This document shows positions 35,722 to 44,078 of a stretch of DNA of 46,868 nucleotides, in pieces (within the stretch, counting starts at the first letter, position 1; the number at the start of each line of letters is the position of its first letter). Both the position numbers and the translations under genes were made by a program. This stretch comes from Magnetococcales bacterium (GTDB taxonomy: Bacteria; Pseudomonadota; Magnetococcia; Magnetococcales; Magnetaquicoccaceae). The stretch is from the NCBI GenBank assembly GCA_002753095.1, contig PDZU01000020.1, positions 1 through 46,868 of the forward strand, written 5' to 3'. Under the pieces are notes generated by a model. That model was given only the letters and a program-made list of their open reading frames with translations, was not told where the DNA came from and ran no database searches.

Positions 35722-37302
35722 ATGAAAATCGGTATTCCCAGAGAGATTTATCCAGAAGAAAAACGGGTCGCGGCCAGTCCTGACTCAGTCAAACAACTCA
35801 TTAAAATGGGTTATCAGGTCATCATCGAGAGCAATGCGGGCGCTGCCGCGCAGTTTACGGACGACAGCTATCGGACTGCTGGTGCGGAGGTCGCACCCGA
35901 CGCCACCCATTTGTGGGGTGGGGCTGATATGGTGATCAAAGTGCGTCCCCCAATGCAAAATGCGGCCACCAATCAGCATGAGGCCGATTTGCTGGGCGAA
36001 GGGAAACATTTGATCAGCTTTTTGTGGCCAGCACAAAACAAAGAGTTGATGGAGCGTCTGGCGGGTCGCAAGGCCACCGTCCTGGCCATGGATTGTGTAC
36101 CGCGCATCTCCCGTGCGCAAAAACTGGATGCTCTCTCTTCGATGGCCAACATCGCCGGTTATCGGGCCATCCTGGAAGCCGCGCACCATTTTGGACGTTT
36201 TTTCACCGGTCAGATTACCGCTGCTGGTCGTGTTCCCCCGGCCAAGATCATGGTGATCGGTGCGGGCGTAGCCGGTTTGTCGGCCATTGGTACGGCGGTC
36301 AGCATGGGGGCTGTGGTACGGGCCTTTGATACCCGCCCGGAAGTGGCCGATCAGGTCAAGAGCATGGGTGCCGAATTCCTGATGCTCAGCTTTGAAGAGG
36401 ATGGCTCTGGCGAGGGCGGTTACGCCAAGGTCATGAGCCCGGAGTTCATCAAGGCAGAAATGGCACTCTTCGCCGAACAGGCCAAAGAGGTGGACATCAT
36501 TGTTACCACCGCGTTGATTCCCGGCGTGCGGGCCCCGATTTTGATCACCGAAGAGATGGTCAAATCGATGAAGCAGGGCAGCGTGGTTGTGGACTTGGCT
36601 TCGGAACAGGGCGGCAATACGGAAGGTATCGAACCAGGCAAAGTGGTGGTCAAACATGGTGTAACCCTGATTGGTTACACCGATCTGCCCTCGCGTCTGC
36701 CTACCCAGGCTTCCAATCTGTATGCCCAGAACATTTGCCATCTGCTCAAGGATATGACCAAGGAGGGCGTTTTCTCGGTCAACCTGGAGGATGTGGTACA
36801 ACGGGGCACCACAGTCGTCAATCAGGGTGAGGTAATTTGGCCGCCACCGAAGCTGCCGCCACCGCCTGTGCAGGCCAAAAAACCGGCAGCCCCGCCACCG
36901 AGCGCGCATGGTCATGGCAAACATGGTCATTCCGGTCCTGCCGAGGATCCTGCCGAAACCAATCGCCGGATTCGTACCTATATGGGCCTGGGTGCGGTTG
37001 TGTTGGCGTTGGTCGGCATGTCGGCTCCGCCTGCCTTCCTGGCCCACCTGACCGTTTTTGCACTCTCCTGTTTTATCGGTTACATGGTGGTTTGGAACGT
37101 CACTCCGGCTTTGCATACCCCCCTGATGAGCGTGACCAACGCCATCAGCGGTATCATCGTCATCGGAGCCATGGTACAGATGTCCGCCCCCTCCGGGGTA
37201 GTGGTCGCCCTGGCGGCCATCGCTGCCCTGTTGGCTGCCATCAACATCGCCGGTGGTTTCCTGGTTACCCAGCGTATGCTCAAAATGTTCCGGAAGGAGT
37301 AG
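35722..37302 (+). CDS. pntA: NAD(P) transhydrogenase alpha subunit PntA
   Basis: A 526-residue protein. The NAD-binding domain I occupies about 1-380 ([35 protein letters not shown] dinucleotide fold; [29 protein letters not shown]). A Pro/His-rich linker follows (about 382-410), then four membrane helices, as in the fused E. coli-type alpha subunit and unlike split PntAA/PntAB. The enzyme couples proton entry to hydride transfer from NADH to NADP+, making NADPH. ATG 35722 is chosen over an upstream TTG because of GAGG 8 nt before it. pntB starts 6 nt after the stop. Confidence 0.95.
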   Translation: MKIGIPREIYPEEKRVAASPDSVKQLIKMGYQVIIESNAGAAAQFTDDSYRTAGAEVAPDATHLWGGADMVIKVRPPMQNAATNQHEADLLGEGKHLISFLWPAQNKELMERLAGRKATVLAMDCVPRISRAQKLDALSSMANIAGYRAILEAAHHFGRFFTGQITAAGRVPPAKIMVIGAGVAGLSAIGTAVSMGAVVRAFDTRPEVADQVKSMGAEFLMLSFEEDGSGEGGYAKVMSPEFIKAEMALFAEQAKEVDIIVTTALIPGVRAPILITEEMVKSMKQGSVVVDLASEQGGNTEGIEPGKVVVKHGVTLIGYTDLPSRLPTQASNLYAQNICHLLKDMTKEGVFSVNLEDVVQRGTTVVNQGEVIWPPPKLPPPPVQAKKPAAPPPSAHGHGKHGHSGPAEDPAETNRRIRTYMGLGAVVLALVGMSAPPAFLAHLTVFALSCFIGYMVVWNVTPALHTPLMSVTNAISGIIVIGAMVQMSAPSGVVVALAAIAALLAAINIAGGFLVTQRMLKMFRKE

Positions 37303-37308
37303 AAGTCC

Positions 37309-38715
37309 ATGAATTCAGGTTTGATTACGGTATCTTATATTGCCGCCAGCATTCTCTTTATTCTGAGTCTGGGCGGTCTTTCCAATCAGGAATCGGCGCG
37401 GCGTGGTAATTTTTACGGCATTATCGGCATGGGTTTGGCAATCGTCTTTACCCTGCTGGCCCCCAAAATGGGGGGATTTGCCATACTGATCCCGGTCATG
37501 TTGATCGGTGGTGCGGTGGGTGCTGTTGTGGCGGCACGGGTCGAAATGACCGCCATGCCGCAGTTGGTGGCCGGTTTTCACAGTTTTGTCGGTCTGGCCG
37601 CTGTGCTGGTCGGTGTGGCCAACTATCTGGATACCTCGGTGCATTATGCCTCGCACGTCGAGCGGGTCATCCATGAAGCAGAAATCTTTATCGGTGTGTT
37701 CATCGGCGGTATCACCTTCACCGGTTCGATCATTGCGTTCGGCAAGTTGCAAGGGGTGATCACCAGCAAACCATTGGGTCTGCCTGGTCGGCATGGTCTC
37801 AATTTTGCCATGATCCTGTTCAGCATCTACCTGGGCAGCCTGTTCATCGGTGCCAATCCGCCCCATTCCCAACTGTTGCCCTTGATGATCATGACCTTGA
37901 TCTCTTTCGTCTTGGGTGCGCATTTGGTGATGGCCATCGGTGGAGCGGACATGCCGGTGGTGGTCTCCATGCTCAACAGCTATTCCGGTTGGGCGGCAGC
38001 GGCGACTGGTTTCATGCTTTCCAATGACGTGTTGATTGTGGTGGGTTCGTTGGTGGGTAGTTCCGGTGCCATCCTCTCCTACATCATGTGCCGGGCCATG
38101 GCGCGCTCTTTCATCAGCGTGATCCTGGGCGGCTTTGGTTCGGAAGGTGGTACGGTAGCGGCCAGCAGCGCCAGCACGGAACAGGGTACGGTAACCAGCA
38201 TCACTGTGGACGAAACCGCCGCTTTGTTGAAGGACTCCAAGAGTGTCATCATCATCCCTGGTTATGGCATGGCGGTGGCGCAGGCGCAGCATCCGGTTTT
38301 TGAGATGACCAAGTTTCTCCGTGATCGGGGTTGCAACGTCCGTTTTGCCATCCATCCGGTGGCGGGCCGTCTCCCTGGGCACATGAACGTCCTGTTGGCA
38401 GAAGCCAAGGTACCTTATGACATCGTTCTGGAGATGGATGAAATCAACCAGGATTTCCCCACCACGGACGTGGCGATTGTTTTGGGTGCCAACGACATCG
38501 TCAATCCTGGTGCGCAGGATGATGCCAGCAGCCCGATCTACGGCATGCCGGTTTTGGAATGCTGGAAGGCGGGAACGGTCATCGTGTCCAAACGGAGCAT
38601 GGCCTCCGGCTACTCTGGGGTTGATAATCCGTTGTTCTACAAAGACAACACCCGCATGCTTTTTGGCGATGCTAAAAAGACGGTGGAAGCGGTGTTGGCT
38701 GCCGTCAAGCAGTAG
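37309..38715 (+). CDS. pntB: NAD(P) transhydrogenase beta subunit PntB
   Basis: A 468-residue protein with about nine membrane helices ([19 protein letters not shown] to [13 protein letters not shown]) and a C-terminal NADP-binding domain III marked by [39 protein letters not shown] and [16 protein letters not shown] [14 protein letters not shown]. It completes the proton-pumping transhydrogenase with PntA. GGAAGGA lies about 12-17 nt before ATG 37309, and the 6-nt gap indicates an operon. Confidence 0.95.
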   Translation: MNSGLITVSYIAASILFILSLGGLSNQESARRGNFYGIIGMGLAIVFTLLAPKMGGFAILIPVMLIGGAVGAVVAARVEMTAMPQLVAGFHSFVGLAAVLVGVANYLDTSVHYASHVERVIHEAEIFIGVFIGGITFTGSIIAFGKLQGVITSKPLGLPGRHGLNFAMILFSIYLGSLFIGANPPHSQLLPLMIMTLISFVLGAHLVMAIGGADMPVVVSMLNSYSGWAAAATGFMLSNDVLIVVGSLVGSSGAILSYIMCRAMARSFISVILGGFGSEGGTVAASSASTEQGTVTSITVDETAALLKDSKSVIIIPGYGMAVAQAQHPVFEMTKFLRDRGCNVRFAIHPVAGRLPGHMNVLLAEAKVPYDIVLEMDEINQDFPTTDVAIVLGANDIVNPGAQDDASSPIYGMPVLECWKAGTVIVSKRSMASGYSGVDNPLFYKDNTRMLFGDAKKTVEAVLAAVKQ

Positions 38716-38880
38716 TCAATTTCTGCGGGGTCCAGGGGCGATCATCGCCCCTGGCGGGTGCAGGGCAGCGCCCTGCTTGCAATGTGCGGCGTTTTACGAA
38801 AGCAAATGCGTAGCATTTGCGCACGCCGCACAGATTTGTGCCCCGCAGGGGCACGCTTTGGGAGGGCGGACGCCCGACTT
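38716..38880 (+). repeat. Structured dispersed repeat, copy 5 (most complete)
   Basis: It begins just after pntB. H1 is 38732-38754; H2 is 38760-38776 (GCAGGGC/GCCCTGC, loop AGC); H3 outer is TGTGCGGCG 38783-38791 with CGCCGCACA 38824-38832, enclosing GCAAATGC 38802-38809 and GCATTTGC 38813-38820; H4 is 38838-38854 (GTGCCCC/GGGGCAC, loop GCA); H5 is GGGCG/CGCCC at about 38864-38875. The whole unit matches copy 1 inverted. Confidence 0.88.
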
Positions 38881-39004
38881 TTAACATCGCGTCTTATAAG
38901 AAGTTTTTCACTATCGAACGGGTTTTTGCCGCTCGGTTAACGCTTATGGGGCAGCGCCATGCGTGTAAATGTTTGCGCTGTTGTTTTTCGTCGCGCTTCT
39001 TCAC

Positions 39005-39042
39005 TACACTGTGCCGACGCGGTTTCGCGTCGGCACAGTGTA
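39005..39042. repeat. 17-bp perfect inverted repeat with GTTT loop
   Basis: Arms TACACTGTGCCGACGCG (39005-39021) and its exact complement (39026-39042) enclose GTTT. It lies about 95 nt upstream of the glycosyltransferase start at 39137 and outside the repeat-family core. No T-run follows, so it is not a standard intrinsic terminator. The intervening 38881-39004 contains only a 17-nt fragment shared with copy 4 (38936-38952). Confidence 0.85.
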
Positions 39043-39136
39043 CCATCAAACAGAGGCTTGTCCGCCTCCCGATCCAAAGTGAGCGACTCCTGTGGGGCAT
39101 AGGCGCACAGCATGCAACAACGGAGAAAGGCAACAG

Positions 39137-39736
39137 ATGGCTCGCATTCTTCTTTTTGCCAAGGCGCCCCATCCAGGGTTGGCCAAAACCCGTTTAATCC
39201 CTGCCTTGGGAGCAGAAGGGGCGGCAGAGTTGGCGCGACGCCTGTTGCAGCACACGGTAGAGGCGGCAATGGGCGCCGATGTTGGGGAGGTTGAACTGCT
39301 GTTGACGCCCGCCTACCCGGCCCCGCAGTGGCAAGGGGTGCGCTTCCCGGAAACACTCCTGCTCTCTGATCAAGGGGAGGGCGACTTGGGGCAACGGATG
39401 GCCCGTGCCGCCCAACGCAGTCAAGACCCCATGCTGTTGATCGGGACCGACTGTGTGGAGATGTGCCCCCTTCTTCTACAAGAGGCTGCTGCCGCCCTGA
39501 CCCAGCATCAGGCGGTACTCTATCCCGCTGCGGATGGGGGCTATGCCCTGTTGGGCCTGCAACATTTTCATGCCACGCTCTTTACGGAGATCGCCTGGAG
39601 CAGCGCCACCGTTGCCGCGACAACCCTGGCCCGCCTGCATCACTTGGACTGGTCGGTGCAAGTGGGACGTACTTTGCACGATCTGGACACCCCAGATGAC
39701 TTGCGACAACTCATGCAGGGCACACTCCTGGCGTAA
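39137..39736 (+). CDS. Small glycosyltransferase, TIGR04282/DUF2064-like
   Basis: A 199-residue GT-A-type protein: MARILLFAKAPHPGLAKTRLIPALG start, LLIGTDCVEMCP (DxD-like), YPAADGGYALLGLQ, FTEIAWSSATVAATTLARL and LHDLDTPDDLRQL end. These are hallmarks of the TIGR04282 family, usually found beside TIGR04283 glycosyltransferases, here separated by pntAB. GGAGAAAGG lies 6-14 nt upstream of ATG 39137. The product is inferred to help make arsenosugars or a similar glycoconjugate. Confidence 0.82.
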   Translation: MARILLFAKAPHPGLAKTRLIPALGAEGAAELARRLLQHTVEAAMGADVGEVELLLTPAYPAPQWQGVRFPETLLLSDQGEGDLGQRMARAAQRSQDPMLLIGTDCVEMCPLLLQEAAAALTQHQAVLYPAADGGYALLGLQHFHATLFTEIAWSSATVAATTLARLHHLDWSVQVGRTLHDLDTPDDLRQLMQGTLLA

Positions 39737-39995
39737 GGCAAAAATCCATACTTTCCTCATCTTGACCATTCACACCTCCTCTGGATACACCACAGAGAAG
39801 AAGCATTTCTGTCCATCACGCACAAAATTTGATAACCACACCTCTGCATTGTGCGCAATAAATAAGATCTTTGCCGTTCGTTATAACGCATGTTGATATT
39901 ATGCAAGAGATATGCAACACTCCGCTAACATGATGTTGGCTGTATTCATATAAACCTGAAGAAGTATTTACACCATCCATATGGAGGGGAATCTT

Positions 39996-42254
39996 ATGAG
40001 CAAAAATTTGATCGTCTGTTCAGACGGTACAGGCAACAAAGGAGGGTATGGCGCAGATACGAACGTTTTCAAGCTCTATCAAGCGCTGGATTTGAGCAGC
40101 AACAGCCAACAAAAAGCCATCTATGACCATGGGGTTGGTACCAGCAGCAATCCCATTAAACGCATGCTTGGTGGCGCCATCGGCCTGGGTTTTAAACAAA
40201 ACGTCCTGGATGGGTACAATTTTCTCTGTCGGCACTACACGCCCGGCGATCGCATCTTCCTCTTTGGGTTTAGTCGTGGGGCAGCCACGGTACGGGCGCT
40301 GGCCTATCTGATACAGACCAGCGGCTTGATCAATTGTCAAGCCAAACTCGATCAACCCATCAACGAGTTGCTGGCCGAAGCATATCAGATCTATTTGAAT
40401 TGCCAGGATAAACCCAACGCCGATGCGTTGAGAAGATGGCGGGAAAATCCCTCCATCTATCGCTTCGACAACGGCGCGCACAAGATCCACTTCATGGGTA
40501 TTTGGGATACAGTGTCCGCCTTGGGCTTCCCGGAACATATGGGACAGGGCATGGGCGCACTATTTAATCTTTTCAACAACCTGTTGCGCAAAATAGGCTG
40601 GATCAAACATCGCTACCAAGCCGATCTGGCCGTGCGACAGGTCTGTCATGCCCTGGCCATCGATGACAATCGGGTGGCCTTCATGCCCCGCATCTGGCAT
40701 GAGCACCCAGACCAGAATCATGCCATCCCCAACCTCGAACAGGTCTGGTTTGCCGGAGCCCACTCCAACGTGGGCGGTGGCTATCCCCGTACCGGTCTTT
40801 CCAATGTTGCCCTCTACTGGATGATGCGCTGGGCCGTCGTACACGGTCTGAAATTGGATGCAACCGCCTTGGCCGAGGCAGACGACAAGGCCAATGCGGA
40901 TGATAAACTCTACGATCCCAGAGATGGCATGGCTGCCCTGTTTCGCTACTCGGCCAGGGATGTGGAAGAACTTTGCTACGGTTCCGCCGAACAGAGCAAA
41001 AAAGCCAGAATCGCCTTTGGCACTGTAAAAATCCATGAAACCGTCATCAAACGCATGCACGATGACATCCTGCAAAATGATGGGGATGCTTTTGGTTATG
41101 CCCCCGGATTTTTGCCCGCACAGTTCAAGATCGTCCGGGATGCTCCCGCAACAGAACCCACACCCAGCACCTATCAGGACTGGAGCGTACACTCCCCGCA
41201 GGAAATGGGCAAGTTGCGCAGTCTGCTGCTGCAGGTGGAAGAAAAAAGACGTTTATTGTTCTTCTTTTTTGGTTGGCTGCTCGGCTTTTTGGGGCTGCTG
41301 GCTTGGTCGGTGTGGCAAAACAACCCCACCGCGCAAAACCTGAACAACCAGGATGCCTGTGAGTGGCCTTGGAGCGTGCTGCATCATGCTGCAGAAACCA
41401 TTGCCTACTATCTGCCCAGCGTTCTCAAACCCTTCATCCACTTTGTCATCGCAGCGCATCCCGGCCTGCTGCTGGGTCTGCTGGTCATTGCTGCTGTCCT
41501 GTTTCGGCTGCGTCAATCGCTGCGTACAGAGGCCGCCCAACTCTCCGTGCAGATCCGCCAACAGATTCTTGCTGGTCAGGAACGCGCCCCCGACAACAGC
41601 CAACGCCTGCAACCGACACGGCAAAGCTGGTTTGATCACACCTTTGGCCAGCGCCTGCGCACTATCCGGGGCATTGCCGGTTGGACCTTCTTCGCGGTGG
41701 CTGTGCTGTGGAGCTTTGGCAACATCCTTTTTGCCCTCACCATCCACGAACCCCTGCATGGCAATGATCAAACCCAGTTGCAAGCGCCAGAACAGAAAAC
41801 AGAGGTGTCTGTCGCCCCGAAAAAATACTGGAATACCAGCAAGGTTCTGCTCGAACAGGGTAAACGTTACCGCATCGAACTGGATCCCGACGCATTATGG
41901 CTGGATGCCAAGACAGAAGCCAACGCCTGGGGCTGGCTTAACTGGAAGAGTGCCAATCCAATTTTCACAATCAGCAGCCATCTGTGGGCCCGCGCCCCCG
42001 AACACCCCCTCTTTCGCTTGATGGGAGCCATCAAAGGCAGCCATTGCCAATCGTCAGGAAAAACCTACTGCGAACCGCACATTTTTCCACTCGTTCCCTG
42101 CGCAGACGATTACCAAGACAATCAAAATGTGACAAGTTTTATTTTTACCGCTCCCACAACCGGGGAGCTGACCACCTTCGCCAACGATCTGCCCTTCATG
42201 TACTGCAATAACGGCGACACACCGTTGCGGTTCAAGATTCAACGCCTTCCATAG
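39996..42254 (+). CDS. DUF2235 alpha/beta hydrolase with C-terminal membrane segments
   Basis: A 752-residue protein. The N-terminal half is a DUF2235 hydrolase: LIVCSDGTGNKGG start, AIYDHGVGT, and nucleophile elbow GFSRGA at 91-96 with Ser93. MGIWDTVSALGFP and VWFAGAHSNVGGGYP supply the likely catalytic Asp/His. Around 415-585 are three hydrophobic helices, followed by a soluble tail rich in Trp and Cys. DUF2235 includes type VI effector phospholipases (Tle1-like), but no vgrG, immunity or other type VI gene is nearby and the membrane part is unusual for an effector. GGAGGGGAA lies about 9-17 nt upstream of ATG 39996. The 259-nt region before it is AT-rich and probably holds its promoter. 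Confidence 0.75.
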   Translation: MSKNLIVCSDGTGNKGGYGADTNVFKLYQALDLSSNSQQKAIYDHGVGTSSNPIKRMLGGAIGLGFKQNVLDGYNFLCRHYTPGDRIFLFGFSRGAATVRALAYLIQTSGLINCQAKLDQPINELLAEAYQIYLNCQDKPNADALRRWRENPSIYRFDNGAHKIHFMGIWDTVSALGFPEHMGQGMGALFNLFNNLLRKIGWIKHRYQADLAVRQVCHALAIDDNRVAFMPRIWHEHPDQNHAIPNLEQVWFAGAHSNVGGGYPRTGLSNVALYWMMRWAVVHGLKLDATALAEADDKANADDKLYDPRDGMAALFRYSARDVEELCYGSAEQSKKARIAFGTVKIHETVIKRMHDDILQNDGDAFGYAPGFLPAQFKIVRDAPATEPTPSTYQDWSVHSPQEMGKLRSLLLQVEEKRRLLFFFFGWLLGFLGLLAWSVWQNNPTAQNLNNQDACEWPWSVLHHAAETIAYYLPSVLKPFIHFVIAAHPGLLLGLLVIAAVLFRLRQSLRTEAAQLSVQIRQQILAGQERAPDNSQRLQPTRQSWFDHTFGQRLRTIRGIAGWTFFAVAVLWSFGNILFALTIHEPLHGNDQTQLQAPEQKTEVSVAPKKYWNTSKVLLEQGKRYRIELDPDALWLDAKTEANAWGWLNWKSANPIFTISSHLWARAPEHPLFRLMGAIKGSHCQSSGKTYCEPHIFPLVPCADDYQDNQNVTSFIFTAPTTGELTTFANDLPFMYCNNGDTPLRFKIQRLP

Positions 42255-42303
42255 GGTGCCGAAGTCATGCCAGGGGGGCAGGGCAATTGCATTTGAAAGT
42301 GGC

Positions 42304-42337
42304 ATGGGGGCAAGGGGAGATTATCTCCCCTTGCGGG
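42304..42337 (+). repeat. Structured repeat, copy 6: single H1 hairpin
   Basis: H1 at 42311-42333 has arms CAAGGGGAGAT/ATCTCCCCTTG. The second base pair is A-T here but C-G in other copies, a paired change that keeps the stem. It is followed by GCGGGTTTATT. It sits between the convergent DUF2235 and OmpA/MotB-like genes and could be a two-way terminator. Confidence 0.75.
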
Positions 42338-42338
42338 T

Positions 42339-43139
42339 TTATTGTGGAACACTCGCGGGAATCTCTTCCACCGCCTCCGGTGCAACCCTCCGGGCACGAC
42401 GCCCCTCCGCACGCCGCCCCTCACCTTGCCCTTCATCCAGATGGATGGCACACCGTCCAATGGGCATGTTGACCGAAACACCTACCTCGCCCCCCTTGTC
42501 GTCCGGTTGGCGAAACTCCAAACGAACCTCAACCCGACGACTCTCCTCGGCACTCTGCTTGATGCCAGTCACCGATGCCCCATCAATGATCAACAACTGC
42601 CGCAAACGCTCCTGCTGCGCCTGCGGCAAATCCACAGAAAATAACGCACATACCACCGCCTGGGCCCGGTTCAAACTGAGATTCACGTTGTATAAATAGC
42701 TGCCACTGGCATCGGTATACCCCTCGATATGGATGCGCTTGAGCCAGTTTTTCTCCCCGTCTGGCTGCTCCGGCGGCTCCAGATCCAACAACAACGGTAC
42801 AAAATTCCGCAACGACTCCTGCGCAACCGCCGAAAGCTGATAACTGTTGAAAGCAAAACTGGCCTTCTCACCGAAACTGATGGTATGGGTGGCCCGGTTG
42901 ATCTCCAACCCCAGATCCTTCTCCTTGGCCCGCTCTTCCAAACGGTTCAAAATCACCTCAATGGCCGTCTCCCGCTCACGCTTCTCCACCATGGGCCGCG
43001 TGGCAACGGCCACAATGGCAATGCTCATCACCACCAAAAACAACATGGCCAAAGCCGTCATCAAGTCGGCATAGCTGATCCAGAACGGATTGCCACCATC
43101 CTCAATCTCCCGCTGCACCTTTGCAATCACTCTTGCCAC
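42339..43139 (-). CDS. MotB/OmpA-like membrane protein
   Basis: A 266-residue protein. A short cytoplasmic start leads to one membrane helix in PFWISYADLMTALAMLFLVVMSIAIVAVA; the Asp in YADLMTA is at the position of the proton-carrying Asp of MotB/ZorB stators. A periplasmic OmpA_C peptidoglycan-binding domain follows (IHIEGYTDASGSYLYN, LSLNRAQAV, RRVEVRLEF), then an Arg/Glu/Pro-rich tail. The start is GTG 43139, with AGGGCGAC just upstream, 6 nt after the HDOD stop. It needs a MotA/TolQ-type partner; the coiled-coil protein three genes upstream is the candidate. Homologous arrangements occur in anti-phage Zorya (ZorAB), but other Zorya genes are not seen. Confidence 0.85.
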   Translation of the reverse strand: MARVIAKVQREIEDGGNPFWISYADLMTALAMLFLVVMSIAIVAVATRPMVEKRERETAIEVILNRLEERAKEKDLGLEINRATHTISFGEKASFAFNSYQLSAVAQESLRNFVPLLLDLEPPEQPDGEKNWLKRIHIEGYTDASGSYLYNVNLSLNRAQAVVCALFSVDLPQAQQERLRQLLIIDGASVTGIKQSAEESRRVEVRLEFRQPDDKGGEVGVSVNMPIGRCAIHLDEGQGEGRRAEGRRARRVAPEAVEEIPASVPQ

Positions 43140-43145
43140 GTCGCC

Positions 43146-44078
43146 CTAGCCTCCAGACCTGCCCAACTGTGCCACCTGTATGCTCTCCTCCCGCCCCCAG
43201 GGTACCGTCGTCAACCAGTGCTGCGCCTCCTGGTGCAGTTGCTGCACCTCCACCTCCGTCCACCCCAACATGCGCTCAATGTACCCCTGATGACGGCTCC
43301 ACTCCCACTCACTCAAATCGCCCTCTGCCCACTCGGTCAGCAATAAAATCGCATGCAAAACCATATGCTTGCGCTCTTTAATCGGCCTGCCGGCAAAGGC
43401 ATCTGTCTGATGATGCCCCTCGATGGTATAAACCAACGCCTTGGGTAACTGCCACAACTCACACAACAGGGCACTCAGCAGGGCATGGGTCAGTTGATAG
43501 CGCTCCATCTCCGCCATCTCCAGAGAAACACCCAATGGCCGCGTCTCCACCGCCAACAACTGCGGGTAATCCTCAAAATGGCGCAACAGGACCAACTGCC
43601 CACAATCATGCAGCATGCCCGCCACATACGCCTCATCCGCCGCGACCAACGGCAGTTGCCCCCCCATGCAATGGGGCGCCCGCACGGCAACCTGCTCGGC
43701 CATCCAGGCAGCCAAAAAAGCCGCCCGCACACTCTTGACCCGCAGCCTCTGCGTCCAACTCTCCCGCCGCGCCATATCCGCCGTCAAAAAAAGATCCTGG
43801 GTCGCCTCCCGCAACCGATCATGCCCCAACAAGACAATGGCACTCTGCAGAGACTCCACACGCCGCTCATGGCCCACCACCCGACTGTTGGCCGCCTGCA
43901 GCACCTGCGCCAACAGGGCAATATCCCCCATGATTGTCGCCCGCACCTGCTCTGGATCCGCCACAAATTGATTCTGCAACTTGACCGCCTCCAAAATTAC
44001 CGTCGGTCGGGTCGGCATCGCAAAACGCTTGACCAGTCGATTGGCCTCTTTTAAATCCAACGTGGCACCCATACTCAT
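43146..44078 (-). CDS. HDOD-domain protein
   Basis: A 310-residue protein. LDLKEANRLVKRFAMPTRPTVILEAVKL and ALLAQVLQAANSRVV with SAIVLLGHDRLREATQDLF match the HDOD domain, a catalytically inactive relative of HD phosphohydrolases used as a signalling scaffold. VAGMLHDCGQLVLL and HALLSALLCELWQLP continue the fold. No output domain is visible. ATG 44078 overlaps the CHAD gene stop in ATGA, indicating coupling; longer frames would start inside the CHAD gene. The stop is 6 nt before the MotB-like start. Confidence 0.85.
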   Translation of the reverse strand: MSMGATLDLKEANRLVKRFAMPTRPTVILEAVKLQNQFVADPEQVRATIMGDIALLAQVLQAANSRVVGHERRVESLQSAIVLLGHDRLREATQDLFLTADMARRESWTQRLRVKSVRAAFLAAWMAEQVAVRAPHCMGGQLPLVAADEAYVAGMLHDCGQLVLLRHFEDYPQLLAVETRPLGVSLEMAEMERYQLTHALLSALLCELWQLPKALVYTIEGHHQTDAFAGRPIKERKHMVLHAILLLTEWAEGDLSEWEWSRHQGYIERMLGWTEVEVQQLHQEAQHWLTTVPWGREESIQVAQLGRSGG

